A DNA stretch of 64,000 nucleotides from Nodosilinea sp. WJT8-NPBG4 (GTDB lineage Bacteria; Cyanobacteriota; Cyanobacteriia; Phormidesmidales; Phormidesmidaceae). Within the stretch, counting starts at the first letter, position 1. Each line of letters starts with the position of its first letter. The stretch spans positions 1 to 64,000 of the forward strand of contig JAHHHQ010000059.1 of assembly GCA_019359285.1 (NCBI GenBank). Reading direction: 5' to 3'. This document shows, one piece after another, positions 52,067 through 59,818 of this stretch. The position numbers were made by a program, and so were the translations under genes. The notes under the pieces were generated by a model, which ran no database searches, was not told the DNA's origin, and saw nothing but the letters and a program-made list of their open reading frames with translations.

Positions 52067-52727
52067 GCCGCTTACCAAATTCCCCCAGGTTGATCTGGCG
52101 ATGGGTAACCCGGCGAATTTGTTCGGTGTCGTGGCTGGTAAGTAGGCAGGCGCGGCTGGAATGCTGGAGCCAGTCGTGCAGTAGAGATTCAACCTGGGCT
52201 GTGGTCGCGGCATCGAGGGATGCTGTCGGTTCATCCAGCAAGAGCACCCGGGGATTGAGCTGTAAGGCGCGCAGCAGGGCCATAATTTGCGCTTCACCGC
52301 CAGAGAGCCGAGTGCCCTGCAAGTTCAGAAAGTCTGGCCCACGTCCAAGCTTTTGCAGCCAGGTCTGAAGGATAGTTGGGTCAAAGCGGCGCTGGCGATA
52401 AATGTCGAGGTCAAACACCTGGGCGAGATTGTCTTGTACGGTGCCGTCGAGGGCGATCGCGCGCTGGGGCACCATCATCACCTGGCTGCGGTAGGTGGGT
52501 AGCCCCCACTCAGACGGGGTTTTGCCCTCAAACCTGACGTCCCCCTGTTGAATTGGGTCGAGCAGCGCCAGGTTGCGCATCAGCAATGTTTTGCCCGCGC
52601 CAGAAGGGGCCACCAGACCCACGCAATCGCCAGGCACCAACTCGAAACTCACTCCGCGCCACAGCCACCGCTCTGACAGTTGGCGACTTAGGTTTTCAAC
52701 AGCCAACAGGGGTTGGTTTGGCTCCAT
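52062..52727 (-). CDS. fetA: FetA-like metal export ATPase
   Basis: 221 residues from MEPNQPLLAV; the upstream GTG-type extension has no domain content. Walker A LVAPSGAGKTLLMRN, signature RLSGGEAQIMALLRALQ, Walker B VLLLDEPTASLD and H-loop LTSHD. Short ABC ATPases of this size upstream of UPF0014 permeases are FetA. Its last codons lie inside the repeat element at 52010-52066. Confidence 0.87.
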   Translation of the reverse strand: MEPNQPLLAVENLSRQLSERWLWRGVSFELVPGDCVGLVAPSGAGKTLLMRNLALLDPIQQGDVRFEGKTPSEWGLPTYRSQVMMVPQRAIALDGTVQDNLAQVFDLDIYRQRRFDPTILQTWLQKLGRGPDFLNLQGTRLSGGEAQIMALLRALQLNPRVLLLDEPTASLDAATTAQVESLLHDWLQHSSRACLLTSHDTEQIRRVTHRQINLGEFGKRL

Positions 52728-52820
52728 CTTGGGCTCGCGATCGATAAATTCTGCACTGAGTCTGTTTAGGGCAGCGGCCTCTCTACAATACACAGCTAAG
52801 GCCTAGGAAAAGGAGCGCCT

Positions 52821-53723
52821 GTGGAGCCAGTACCGAACCAGCGACAGCCGACCATCATCGGCTTCTCGGCAGTGCTCATGTGGGCCACCCTGGCCCTGCT
52901 CACCGACCTGACCGGCACGGTGCCGCCCTTTCAGCTGACGGCAATGGCGTTTACGATCGCATTCTTCATTGGCCTGGCCGCTTGGCTGCGAGCGGGGGGC
53001 AACGTGCTGCGTCACCTGCAGCTGCCCTGGCCGGTTTGGGCATTGGGCATCGTCGGGCTATTTGGCTACCACTTTTTCTATTTCATGGCGCTGCGCCACG
53101 CCCCAGCGGTGGAGGCGAGTTTGATTGCCTACCTGTGGCCGCTGCTGATTGTGTTTTTTTCGGCGCTGCTGCCCGGCGAGCGGCTGCGCTGGTTTCACGG
53201 GGCGGGGGCGATCGCAGGCTTTCTCGGGGCGGGTCTACTGGTCACCAAGGGCCAAGGCTTCAGCTTTGACGCCCAATACACCACCGGATACCTAGCGGCC
53301 CTAGTCTGTGCCCTCACCTGGTCGGGCTACTCAATTCTCTCCAGATATTTTGGGGCGATTCCGACCAATGCCGTGGGGGGCTTTTGTGGGGCCACGGCAT
53401 TGCTGGCCTGGATCTGTCACGGTCTGTTTGAACCGACGGTGACCCCGGTGGGATGGGAGTGGATCGCCATTCTTGCCCTAGGGCTAGGGCCGGTGGGGTT
53501 GGCCTTCTTCACCTGGGATTATGGGGTGAAGCGCGGCAATATTCGCGTGCTCGGGGCACTATCCTACGCAGCTCCTTTGCTCTCGACGCTGTTGCTGATC
53601 GCGTTTGGCCGGGCCGAGGCCACAGCGGTGGTGGGGTTAGCCTGTGCGCTGATCGTCGGTGGGGCCGTGTTAGCCACGCTCGATTTCTTTAGGCCTCGGG
53701 CCGGGGAAACTCCCACTCAGTGA
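52821..53723 (+). CDS. EamA/DMT-type transporter (YddG-like)
   Basis: 300 residues with ten predicted spans in two EamA halves. It starts at a GTG (52821) with AAAAGGAGCG directly upstream. FGYHFFYFMALRHAPAVEAS and LIAYLWPLLIVFFSALLPGE are typical of the YddG aromatic-amino-acid exporter branch. The second half has SGYSILSRYFGAIPTNAVGG and LSYAAPLLSTLLLIAFGR. It exports small metabolites through the inner membrane; the substrate is unknown. It is divergent from fetA. Confidence 0.88.
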   Translation: MEPVPNQRQPTIIGFSAVLMWATLALLTDLTGTVPPFQLTAMAFTIAFFIGLAAWLRAGGNVLRHLQLPWPVWALGIVGLFGYHFFYFMALRHAPAVEASLIAYLWPLLIVFFSALLPGERLRWFHGAGAIAGFLGAGLLVTKGQGFSFDAQYTTGYLAALVCALTWSGYSILSRYFGAIPTNAVGGFCGATALLAWICHGLFEPTVTPVGWEWIAILALGLGPVGLAFFTWDYGVKRGNIRVLGALSYAAPLLSTLLLIAFGRAEATAVVGLACALIVGGAVLATLDFFRPRAGETPTQ

Positions 53724-53894
53724 CCCTTTTTATATTCTTGAATTGCCCGATAGGTTTAGATGGCCGTCCACTGATATTCCTACGCTAATCGAGCAGAAAA
53801 CGGAAAATCTACTGCCGGGTCATACAATTCAAACTGACAAATATTTTCGGATAGAGTTTTCTGCTCTGGGGTTATTGAAATAAGTCCTTAAACG

Positions 53895-55310
53895 CTAGCC
53901 GCCACCGCCGCCGTGTTGCTCAGGAGGAAGCTTGGGGGTAGAGTATACAACTTGCAGTTCTAGATCTAGAAAGTCGCTGAGTTCTTGCCCCAGCCACCAC
54001 AGTTCAGCCTGGGAGAGGAGTGAATTCCCTATCGCGTATTCAACCCAGCCCGCAACAATAGACAGTTCAGGCTCAATGGTTACCTTGCTGCGCCTAATGG
54101 TGTTCCCATGCTCGTTGATGTAGCGACTAAACGTATATCCAGGGCGGTAGATCAAAAGAGAGATTTTTCGTCCTACCAACGATTGAACATTCCACTGAAT
54201 CAGGTTGCTTTTTAAGAGCTTGCTAATTTTTCCGTTGCGTTCAATGGTTATAACTGAATAAAAAGGCAGTTTTCGAATGACATAGATGACTAAGAGAAGA
54301 CTCGCCGCCATAGTCAGCACTCCGCCAATCGTCCCAAAGATGAAACCCAGCAGGCTGACAGTGATAAAACCCGAATATGCGAAAGAGGGGACTGAGGTCG
54401 ATGGTTGTAGAATCTTGATTTCGATGCGATCGCGATCACGAAAAATCTCAATCTGACTCTTCTCAGGCCTTAGATTAGGATAGCTACAATAGCTGCCATC
54501 CTCAGATTCGAGCGTTGCCAGCGCCGCCCTAGCTGATTCAAACCGTTTGTCTAGCTGTAGGTGGGTCATTTTTTCGAGCCACCGAGCAAACCGCTTGCTG
54601 AGAGCGCTGCTGTCAAACTGAACTCTGCCGTTGACCTGGCCTAGATCGGCTGGATGCTTTCCCGCAATTAAATAAACTAGGGTCATCCCGAGACTGTATA
54701 AGTCTGAAGCTGGGATGGTTTGTCCGGTGAACTGCTCCAGAGGGATATAGCCATAGCTACCAACAATCGTAATGGTGCCATTCTTCTTGTCGGCAACGGT
54801 TTGAACTGAGCCAAAGTCTATTATATAGAGATCGCCCGCGCGATGCCCGGATCGATCGGAAAGTAAGACATTGCTGGGTTTAATATCGCGGTGAATAACT
54901 GCCGGAGCATGTTCGTGGAGATAGACCAAAATCGTTAGCAATTGCTTGGCAATATCTACTAGTTCTGCCTCAGAAAATCGCCGCCCTGCCTGCGCCGCCG
55001 CCTCAAGAGACATCGCATCGATATAGCTCTGCACCAGGGCAAATCCCTGACCTAGATCAGTGCTGACATCAAAGCTGTCAAGATACTTAGGAATAGCCGG
55101 ATGATCAAGAGCTTTCAGAGTTTCGGCTTCGCGCTCAAAGAGTTTGAGATCGTCCCAGGTAAAGTCGGGGCCAAACAGCAGTACCTTGACAACAACGGGC
55201 GATTGAGTCTCTAAATCAGTCGCCAGAAAGGTTCTGCGCCCAATTTGTCGGCTTAGTAATTTCTGAACATGATAGCGGTTATGCAGGGTGTGGCCAATGA
55301 GTGATTCCAT
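53895..55310 (-). CDS. Ser/Thr protein kinase with membrane spans and pentaglycine tail
   Basis: 471 residues. Kinase domain at about 10-280: VAIK lysine in PVVVKVLLFG, catalytic loop HRDIKPSNVLL (about 141), IDFGSV in place of DFG, and GSYGYIPLEQFTGQTIPASD then LYSLGMTLVYLIAG, the cyanobacterial type. Two adjacent spans (about 325-368) and a cytoplasmic or periplasmic beta-rich domain (about 370-465) follow. The protein ends in EQHGGGGG. The DUF2207 protein four genes up the same strand also ends in five glycines. It sits 178 bp after the VWA gene and is probably co-expressed with it. Confidence 0.9.
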   Translation of the reverse strand: MESLIGHTLHNRYHVQKLLSRQIGRRTFLATDLETQSPVVVKVLLFGPDFTWDDLKLFEREAETLKALDHPAIPKYLDSFDVSTDLGQGFALVQSYIDAMSLEAAAQAGRRFSEAELVDIAKQLLTILVYLHEHAPAVIHRDIKPSNVLLSDRSGHRAGDLYIIDFGSVQTVADKKNGTITIVGSYGYIPLEQFTGQTIPASDLYSLGMTLVYLIAGKHPADLGQVNGRVQFDSSALSKRFARWLEKMTHLQLDKRFESARAALATLESEDGSYCSYPNLRPEKSQIEIFRDRDRIEIKILQPSTSVPSFAYSGFITVSLLGFIFGTIGGVLTMAASLLLVIYVIRKLPFYSVITIERNGKISKLLKSNLIQWNVQSLVGRKISLLIYRPGYTFSRYINEHGNTIRRSKVTIEPELSIVAGWVEYAIGNSLLSQAELWWLGQELSDFLDLELQVVYSTPKLPPEQHGGGGG

Positions 55311-55488
55311 AGTCTTACCAAAAACTGTTTATTGGAACAGCCAAGAACGTACATATACCTTTGAGTCAGCAAAGTTTATTCACCTAGCTTTGCCAAGGCT
55401 TGGAACAACTGCGGCGTAGGCCTGTGGAGCCTACAAGACTTCGACTCTCGCACCCTGGGTTTGCCCCCTTAGCCTCATAGCGACCCAA

Positions 55489-57240
55489 TCACAGATTGGT
55501 TTGAAACAGATCTCTGAGTAAGACTTGAACTTTTTCAGGGGTGCCTTCGTAGACGGCGCTTTCTCGGATGGCCGCGATCGCCGCTAGTTCTTGATGGTTG
55601 ACCTCGCCGTAGGCGATGGGATACACCCGAACGCCGCTCTGCCGGATCACCTCCTTAATTTGGTTGAATTTGAGTCCGTCGGTGCGATCGCCGTCCGTCA
55701 ACAACAACAGATAAAACTGGCCGTCGGGGTCTGTTTTTTGCATTTTCATCAGCTCGGCTAGGGCCACCGCCAGTCCGTCGTAAAGGGCCGTAGAGCCATC
55801 GGGCTGGAGCTGGTTGATGGCGGTAAACAGCCGCTTTTGCTCTAGCTCATTAAAGGGGGCCAGATGAATGCGGCGAATGGGGCGATCGCTGAAGGTTACC
55901 AGCCCAATTTGGTTGCCGGAGTTGATCTGCTGGCTGGCGAACCGCAGCGCCTCCTGCACGGCCTTGAGTCGGTTGTTTTGCTCCATCGAGCCGCTAGTAT
56001 CCACCACCAGCTCCATATAAACCGTGCGACCTCCGTCTTTGCGCTGTTTCCAAAAGGCCTGCGCCGCCTTTAGAACTTCTCCGGAGGGCAGCGGTGGAAA
56101 GTTGCCCTGCTTGAGATAGTCGGTCTGCACGTGACCCTGCTGAACCGCCTGTTCCTGCATAGGGGCAGCGGTGGCAAAGGCGGCAAAAGCTTTTAGGGCC
56201 TCGCGTTCGGCTGGGCTTGTCCAATCAAAGGCAACCAAGGGTGAGGTTTCAGGTATCCCAAAGGGAATCTCCACCAGGTGAGCAAACACCGGCTCCTTTT
56301 TCAAGTTCACAAAGCTCTGGCGCGACATAATAATGGCCTGAAAGGCATCGGGGTCTTGCCGCCAAATTTGCTTTAAATCGAGGTAAGTGGGGGTTGTCAA
56401 AGCAATCTGCTGCTGAAAGGCGGCAAACACTGAGTTCACTGCTGGATTATTCAAATCCTCTACCCGCAGCGGGGCACCGGTCTGGTCATGCCCCGCCGCT
56501 CGCCACAGCAGCGTATACAGAAAATTAAGCGCCGGGGAAGCAATGTATGGGTTACAAAAGCCCACCTCAAACTCTCCTGCCAAGATGGCCGCAACCACGC
56601 GATCGAAGGTGACCTCTCCCCCCTTAGCCAGGGTGTCGTACGCCTGGGGCTGGAGGGCAAAAATCGCCTGATTTGCGACTAACGCTGGTGCGATCGGAGT
56701 TACTACTACCCCGTCGGCCTTAAGCAACTCTAGCCACAGCTCGTGGGCTGGGGTATAACCTGCGGGCTTACCTTTCCTCGCGGCTATTATTTGTGCCCCC
56801 AGCCCCGATGGAATGTTGCGCACCCCCACCTGAATCACCTGCCCGGAGGGAAGCGTTTGCCGCCGCTGATTAAACGCCTCAGCCACATCCACCAGCCAGC
56901 GCTCATCGGCGCGATTGCCGTTGGCCTTTTCGGCAGAGCTGTAGATCTCGATGTAGACTACCTCGGCATTGCTGGTGGGCTGCGCCCCGTGCAGCGGATA
57001 GGTGTTGGGGTCGGGCACCGCGTCGGCCAAGGCGGGAATGACCGCGTTGTAGGCAGATGTATCCGAGACGAGCTGAGACTCGACCTGGACTTTAGGCAAC
57101 AGTCTCTGGTGCAGGTAGCGATCGGCAGATTCAAACGAGTTAATTGATCTACCCGAAAGCAGCCCCATAGCGCTAAACCCCCATAGCCCACTCAGGCATA
57201 GTCCCACCCCTAGCCAAAATTTGAAGCGTCGTGGTTTCAT
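55489..57240 (-). CDS. Solute-binding/VWA-domain protein
   Basis: 583 residues from the ATG at 57240, with AGGAG about 10 bp upstream; a GTG at 57249 overlaps the previous stop. An N-terminal anchor (about 8-30) is followed by a periplasmic-binding-like domain of the SBP_bac_11 type (about 90-370) and a von Willebrand A domain (about 395-580). The MIDAS metal site is complete: VVDTSGSM, the threonine-bearing PDGSTALYDGL and LLLTDGDRTDG. It is predicted to face the periplasm and to bind a ligand or protein in a Mg-dependent way. Similar proteins in cyanobacteria are uncharacterised. Likely in one operon with the two upstream genes. Confidence 0.85.
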   Translation of the reverse strand: MKPRRFKFWLGVGLCLSGLWGFSAMGLLSGRSINSFESADRYLHQRLLPKVQVESQLVSDTSAYNAVIPALADAVPDPNTYPLHGAQPTSNAEVVYIEIYSSAEKANGNRADERWLVDVAEAFNQRRQTLPSGQVIQVGVRNIPSGLGAQIIAARKGKPAGYTPAHELWLELLKADGVVVTPIAPALVANQAIFALQPQAYDTLAKGGEVTFDRVVAAILAGEFEVGFCNPYIASPALNFLYTLLWRAAGHDQTGAPLRVEDLNNPAVNSVFAAFQQQIALTTPTYLDLKQIWRQDPDAFQAIIMSRQSFVNLKKEPVFAHLVEIPFGIPETSPLVAFDWTSPAEREALKAFAAFATAAPMQEQAVQQGHVQTDYLKQGNFPPLPSGEVLKAAQAFWKQRKDGGRTVYMELVVDTSGSMEQNNRLKAVQEALRFASQQINSGNQIGLVTFSDRPIRRIHLAPFNELEQKRLFTAINQLQPDGSTALYDGLAVALAELMKMQKTDPDGQFYLLLLTDGDRTDGLKFNQIKEVIRQSGVRVYPIAYGEVNHQELAAIAAIRESAVYEGTPEKVQVLLRDLFQTNL

Positions 57241-57245
57241 TGCTC

Positions 57246-58208
57246 TCACTCTCCTAAAATGCCGTTTTTGTTCTCTGCGATCAAGGTCTGTAGCCAGGTT
57301 GAAATTTCAGCCGACGATGTCAACAACGGCTGCTGAAAGGTATCTAAAATCATCCGGTCGCGCAGCTCTTGCAGTTGGGTGTGGGTTAGCTCAAGTCGCT
57401 TGTGGCTGCTATATAACTGCTGCTGAGCGAGCTGTTGATAGCGGTAGGTTTTAACCTCCCGAATGGCCCTCAGAGCCTGGGCTAACTGTTCGACTAAATC
57501 CAATACGGTGTGTAGGGTCTCTAGCAAATCACGGACAAAGGCCGATTCTTTTTTGGCAATTTGGTCCGTAATGGCTTGGATAGCTTCTGCTCGTTGCCGA
57601 GCCAATACCCAGAATGAGTGAGGAATATCTGAATATTGGTGTTCTACATGATTTAGGTGGCTTAGAAAAACGTCTTTTTGCAGGAGATTAGCTGCATTAG
57701 TCGTCGAAAGCCTTTGCGTGTGCCGATTGAGTTGTCGCTGCCAGACTGCGATCGCCGCCATGCTAATAATCAAAACGCCAGCGACCATAACCCAGCGCAA
57801 TCCTAGCCACAGCACTATCCCAAAACTGCCTAAGGCTATTGCTACCAATAAAATCAGTGTATGGGGGAGACGATACCTATACTGTCGGGAATAGATAGCC
57901 ATGGCGGGAAGTCCCAAATAACGAATTTTGAGGCCTGCAAACGATTGGCCTGAAGCTAGAGCGTTGAGGCAGGTACGATAAGCATTAGCTGCTGAGCGTT
58001 GAGAGTTGGTGGCTCTTAGGCGATCGCCAAACCAATTGGGAAAGTAGAGTATTAATGCCCAACAACCGCCAGGAATTAGCGGCAGCAAAAGTATCCCTAA
58101 GTTTGCCAAGACACTGATGCCCAGGTTATTGGGTTGGTGATTAAGTTGAAGGCAGGACGGACATCGGTTGCGGTCAGCGGTTGCAGATAATCTTGAACTC
58201 AGCACCAA
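57246..58208 (-). CDS. Membrane protein with coiled coil, unknown
   Basis: 320 residues; no family recognised. The N-terminus has a possible half zinc site (CPSC) before a span (about 30-55). Two further spans lie at about 112-150 (HTLILLVAIALGSFGIVLWL). The remaining 170 residues are a long helical, probably coiled-coil region (DLLETLHTVLDLVEQLAQAL, QLQELRDRMILDTFQQ). Its stop overlaps the alternative GTG start of the VWA gene (GTGA), so translation is probably coupled. It may be a scaffold for the VWA protein. Confidence 0.7.
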   Translation of the reverse strand: MVLSSRLSATADRNRCPSCLQLNHQPNNLGISVLANLGILLLPLIPGGCWALILYFPNWFGDRLRATNSQRSAANAYRTCLNALASGQSFAGLKIRYLGLPAMAIYSRQYRYRLPHTLILLVAIALGSFGIVLWLGLRWVMVAGVLIISMAAIAVWQRQLNRHTQRLSTTNAANLLQKDVFLSHLNHVEHQYSDIPHSFWVLARQRAEAIQAITDQIAKKESAFVRDLLETLHTVLDLVEQLAQALRAIREVKTYRYQQLAQQQLYSSHKRLELTHTQLQELRDRMILDTFQQPLLTSSAEISTWLQTLIAENKNGILGE

Positions 58209-58250
58209 AGGCTTCCTTCAATCTGCTGCACCGCAATTGTTAGATGGCTT

Positions 58251-59312
58251 TCAACCGCCGCCGCCGCCGTCATCACTATAGAAAATAGTTTTTTCAAACT
58301 CGCGATGGTAAAAACAATTACGATTGTTGCAGTGTTGAATGACTCGCCTAGTGCCATTAGAGCGAGATGTTGGATAAATCAAGACTTTAGATAGAGTTTC
58401 GAGCGTAAACTTTCCACAACGTGGACAACGACGATCGATAATCATCTTCACAAGGAAGATGGGGCTTAGTAGGCCTATTAAGACGGGGAAGGCATCTAAA
58501 AAAAATTGAAATTCGTCAAATTCATCAGACCCGACCTGCTGCCATTGTGGTTGAGGCAGATGCAAAATTGATGAAGGAAAGACAACCTGTACTTCAAGTT
58601 CATCTCCAGGTTGCAATGTCTGATTTGCAACGAATTCAAATGTTGTTCCATCAATCGTTCGGCTAGTAGCGGGAACTCCATAGGTACTGTAGCCGAGGAC
58701 TTGACCTGACAGAACATCGGGTAAGCGAACAGTAACAGCGCTAGATAGGACAGGGGCTTCGCGATCGGCAAAAATGGCTTTCCAATAAACCTGAGTTTTG
58801 TCACCGTTAACGTGTAGCCCGCCGATAACCCGATACTTAAGCACAAACACACGGGATTCAGGCGGGTTCAGAGAATGCTGCCAGCGAATCCACAGTTGAT
58901 CATCTTGAGTTCCTGTCGTTGCAGCGACTTGTTGCCCATTTTCTGTCGCTGTGACATCCGTAATGTCGTCCACCATGCCCAAAGGAATGCAGCGATAGCG
59001 TTCGTTCGTATAATTGGCTGTGAAGACATAATTCTGTGTTTCTGTCACCCACATATCACCATTAGGTTGAACATCCATTTCTACCTGAATGAAATTCCAG
59101 TAGAATGGAACACTTGATGCACTAACATGAGTAATTAAAGTCAGAACAGCCACCAAAGTTGCAGTAACTACAGCTGCAATTCGGCAAAGTCGTTGAGAAT
59201 TAAACCTGAAGTGATTCGCGCATTGAGTATTTGGCTGGTTCAACGAAAATACGTGACTTCGTTTGCATAACTCTATCTGTCGAGAGTTTATCTTCATTAA
59301 TCGGTTATCCAT
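58251..59312 (-). CDS. DUF2207-like membrane protein ending in five glycines
   Basis: 353 residues; MKINSRQIEL at 59297 is an alternative start. A signal or anchor segment (about 45-65) is followed by an extracytoplasmic beta-rich domain (about 68-250) with VEMDVQPNGDMWVTETQNYV, the opening of DUF2207 domains. A membrane span (about 275-295) precedes a short cytoplasmic zinc-ribbon-like part with CPRCGKFTLETL and CNNRNCFYHREF. The C-terminus is SDDGGGGG. It is the first gene of the leftward cluster. DUF2207 proteins have no known function. Confidence 0.78.
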   Translation of the reverse strand: MDNRLMKINSRQIELCKRSHVFSLNQPNTQCANHFRFNSQRLCRIAAVVTATLVAVLTLITHVSASSVPFYWNFIQVEMDVQPNGDMWVTETQNYVFTANYTNERYRCIPLGMVDDITDVTATENGQQVAATTGTQDDQLWIRWQHSLNPPESRVFVLKYRVIGGLHVNGDKTQVYWKAIFADREAPVLSSAVTVRLPDVLSGQVLGYSTYGVPATSRTIDGTTFEFVANQTLQPGDELEVQVVFPSSILHLPQPQWQQVGSDEFDEFQFFLDAFPVLIGLLSPIFLVKMIIDRRCPRCGKFTLETLSKVLIYPTSRSNGTRRVIQHCNNRNCFYHREFEKTIFYSDDGGGGG

Positions 59313-59818
59313 AAACCCTACCTCTGAGAAAAGCTGCTTCTAGTGGTCTATCTCTTGAAGAAACTCAACTATGTGTGAAATTTATTTTTTATAAAAAGCT
59401 GGATGCCAACCAGTAACCTTGCAAGTCTTTCCTAGCCCATAACCTAAGCCGTCTAACAACTGGTTCAAATGACCTACGCCACGGAGTGGGCGATCGCCCT
59501 TGTGGGTCGGCAGGTGGATTGTGCATGGCGGGCACCGCAGAACTAGCAACGGCAGACAAGAGTTGACTACTAATACGCAACTCAACTAGACGAGCAGTAC
59601 CCTCCGAGGCTGATCACAGTTGATCAGGTTTTACCGGAGGTTCTGCCTATGAGGGCTGCGGAACTGATGAGGTAAATCCTACTTAAATGGTGAGTAAAAG
59701 TAAAGTAAAGTTTGATTAAATCCTAAAATAGGCTTTAGGGCTAAGCCTTTGTCAGGGTAATGCCTGAGTTTTGCCTGGGTTAAGTAGAATAGAGGCGTCG
59801 TAGATTAGGGATTTTGTG
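59313..59818. other. 500-bp gap with a large hairpin before the NACHT gene
   Basis: No intact gene. The minus strand has a short frame ending GYGLGKTCKVTGWHPAFYKK (59382-59470) that reads like a gene tail, without a family. A large imperfect hairpin is at 59594-59646. The AT-rich end (59670-59815) should hold the NACHT promoter. Confidence 0.45.
59594..59646. repeat. Nested hairpin upstream of the NACHT gene
   Basis: The inner stem CTGATCA / TGATCAG with loop CAGT lies inside an outer imperfect stem GCAGTACCCTCCG / CGGAGGTTCTGC. It could be a terminator, a small RNA or a repeat element. Confidence 0.55.
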
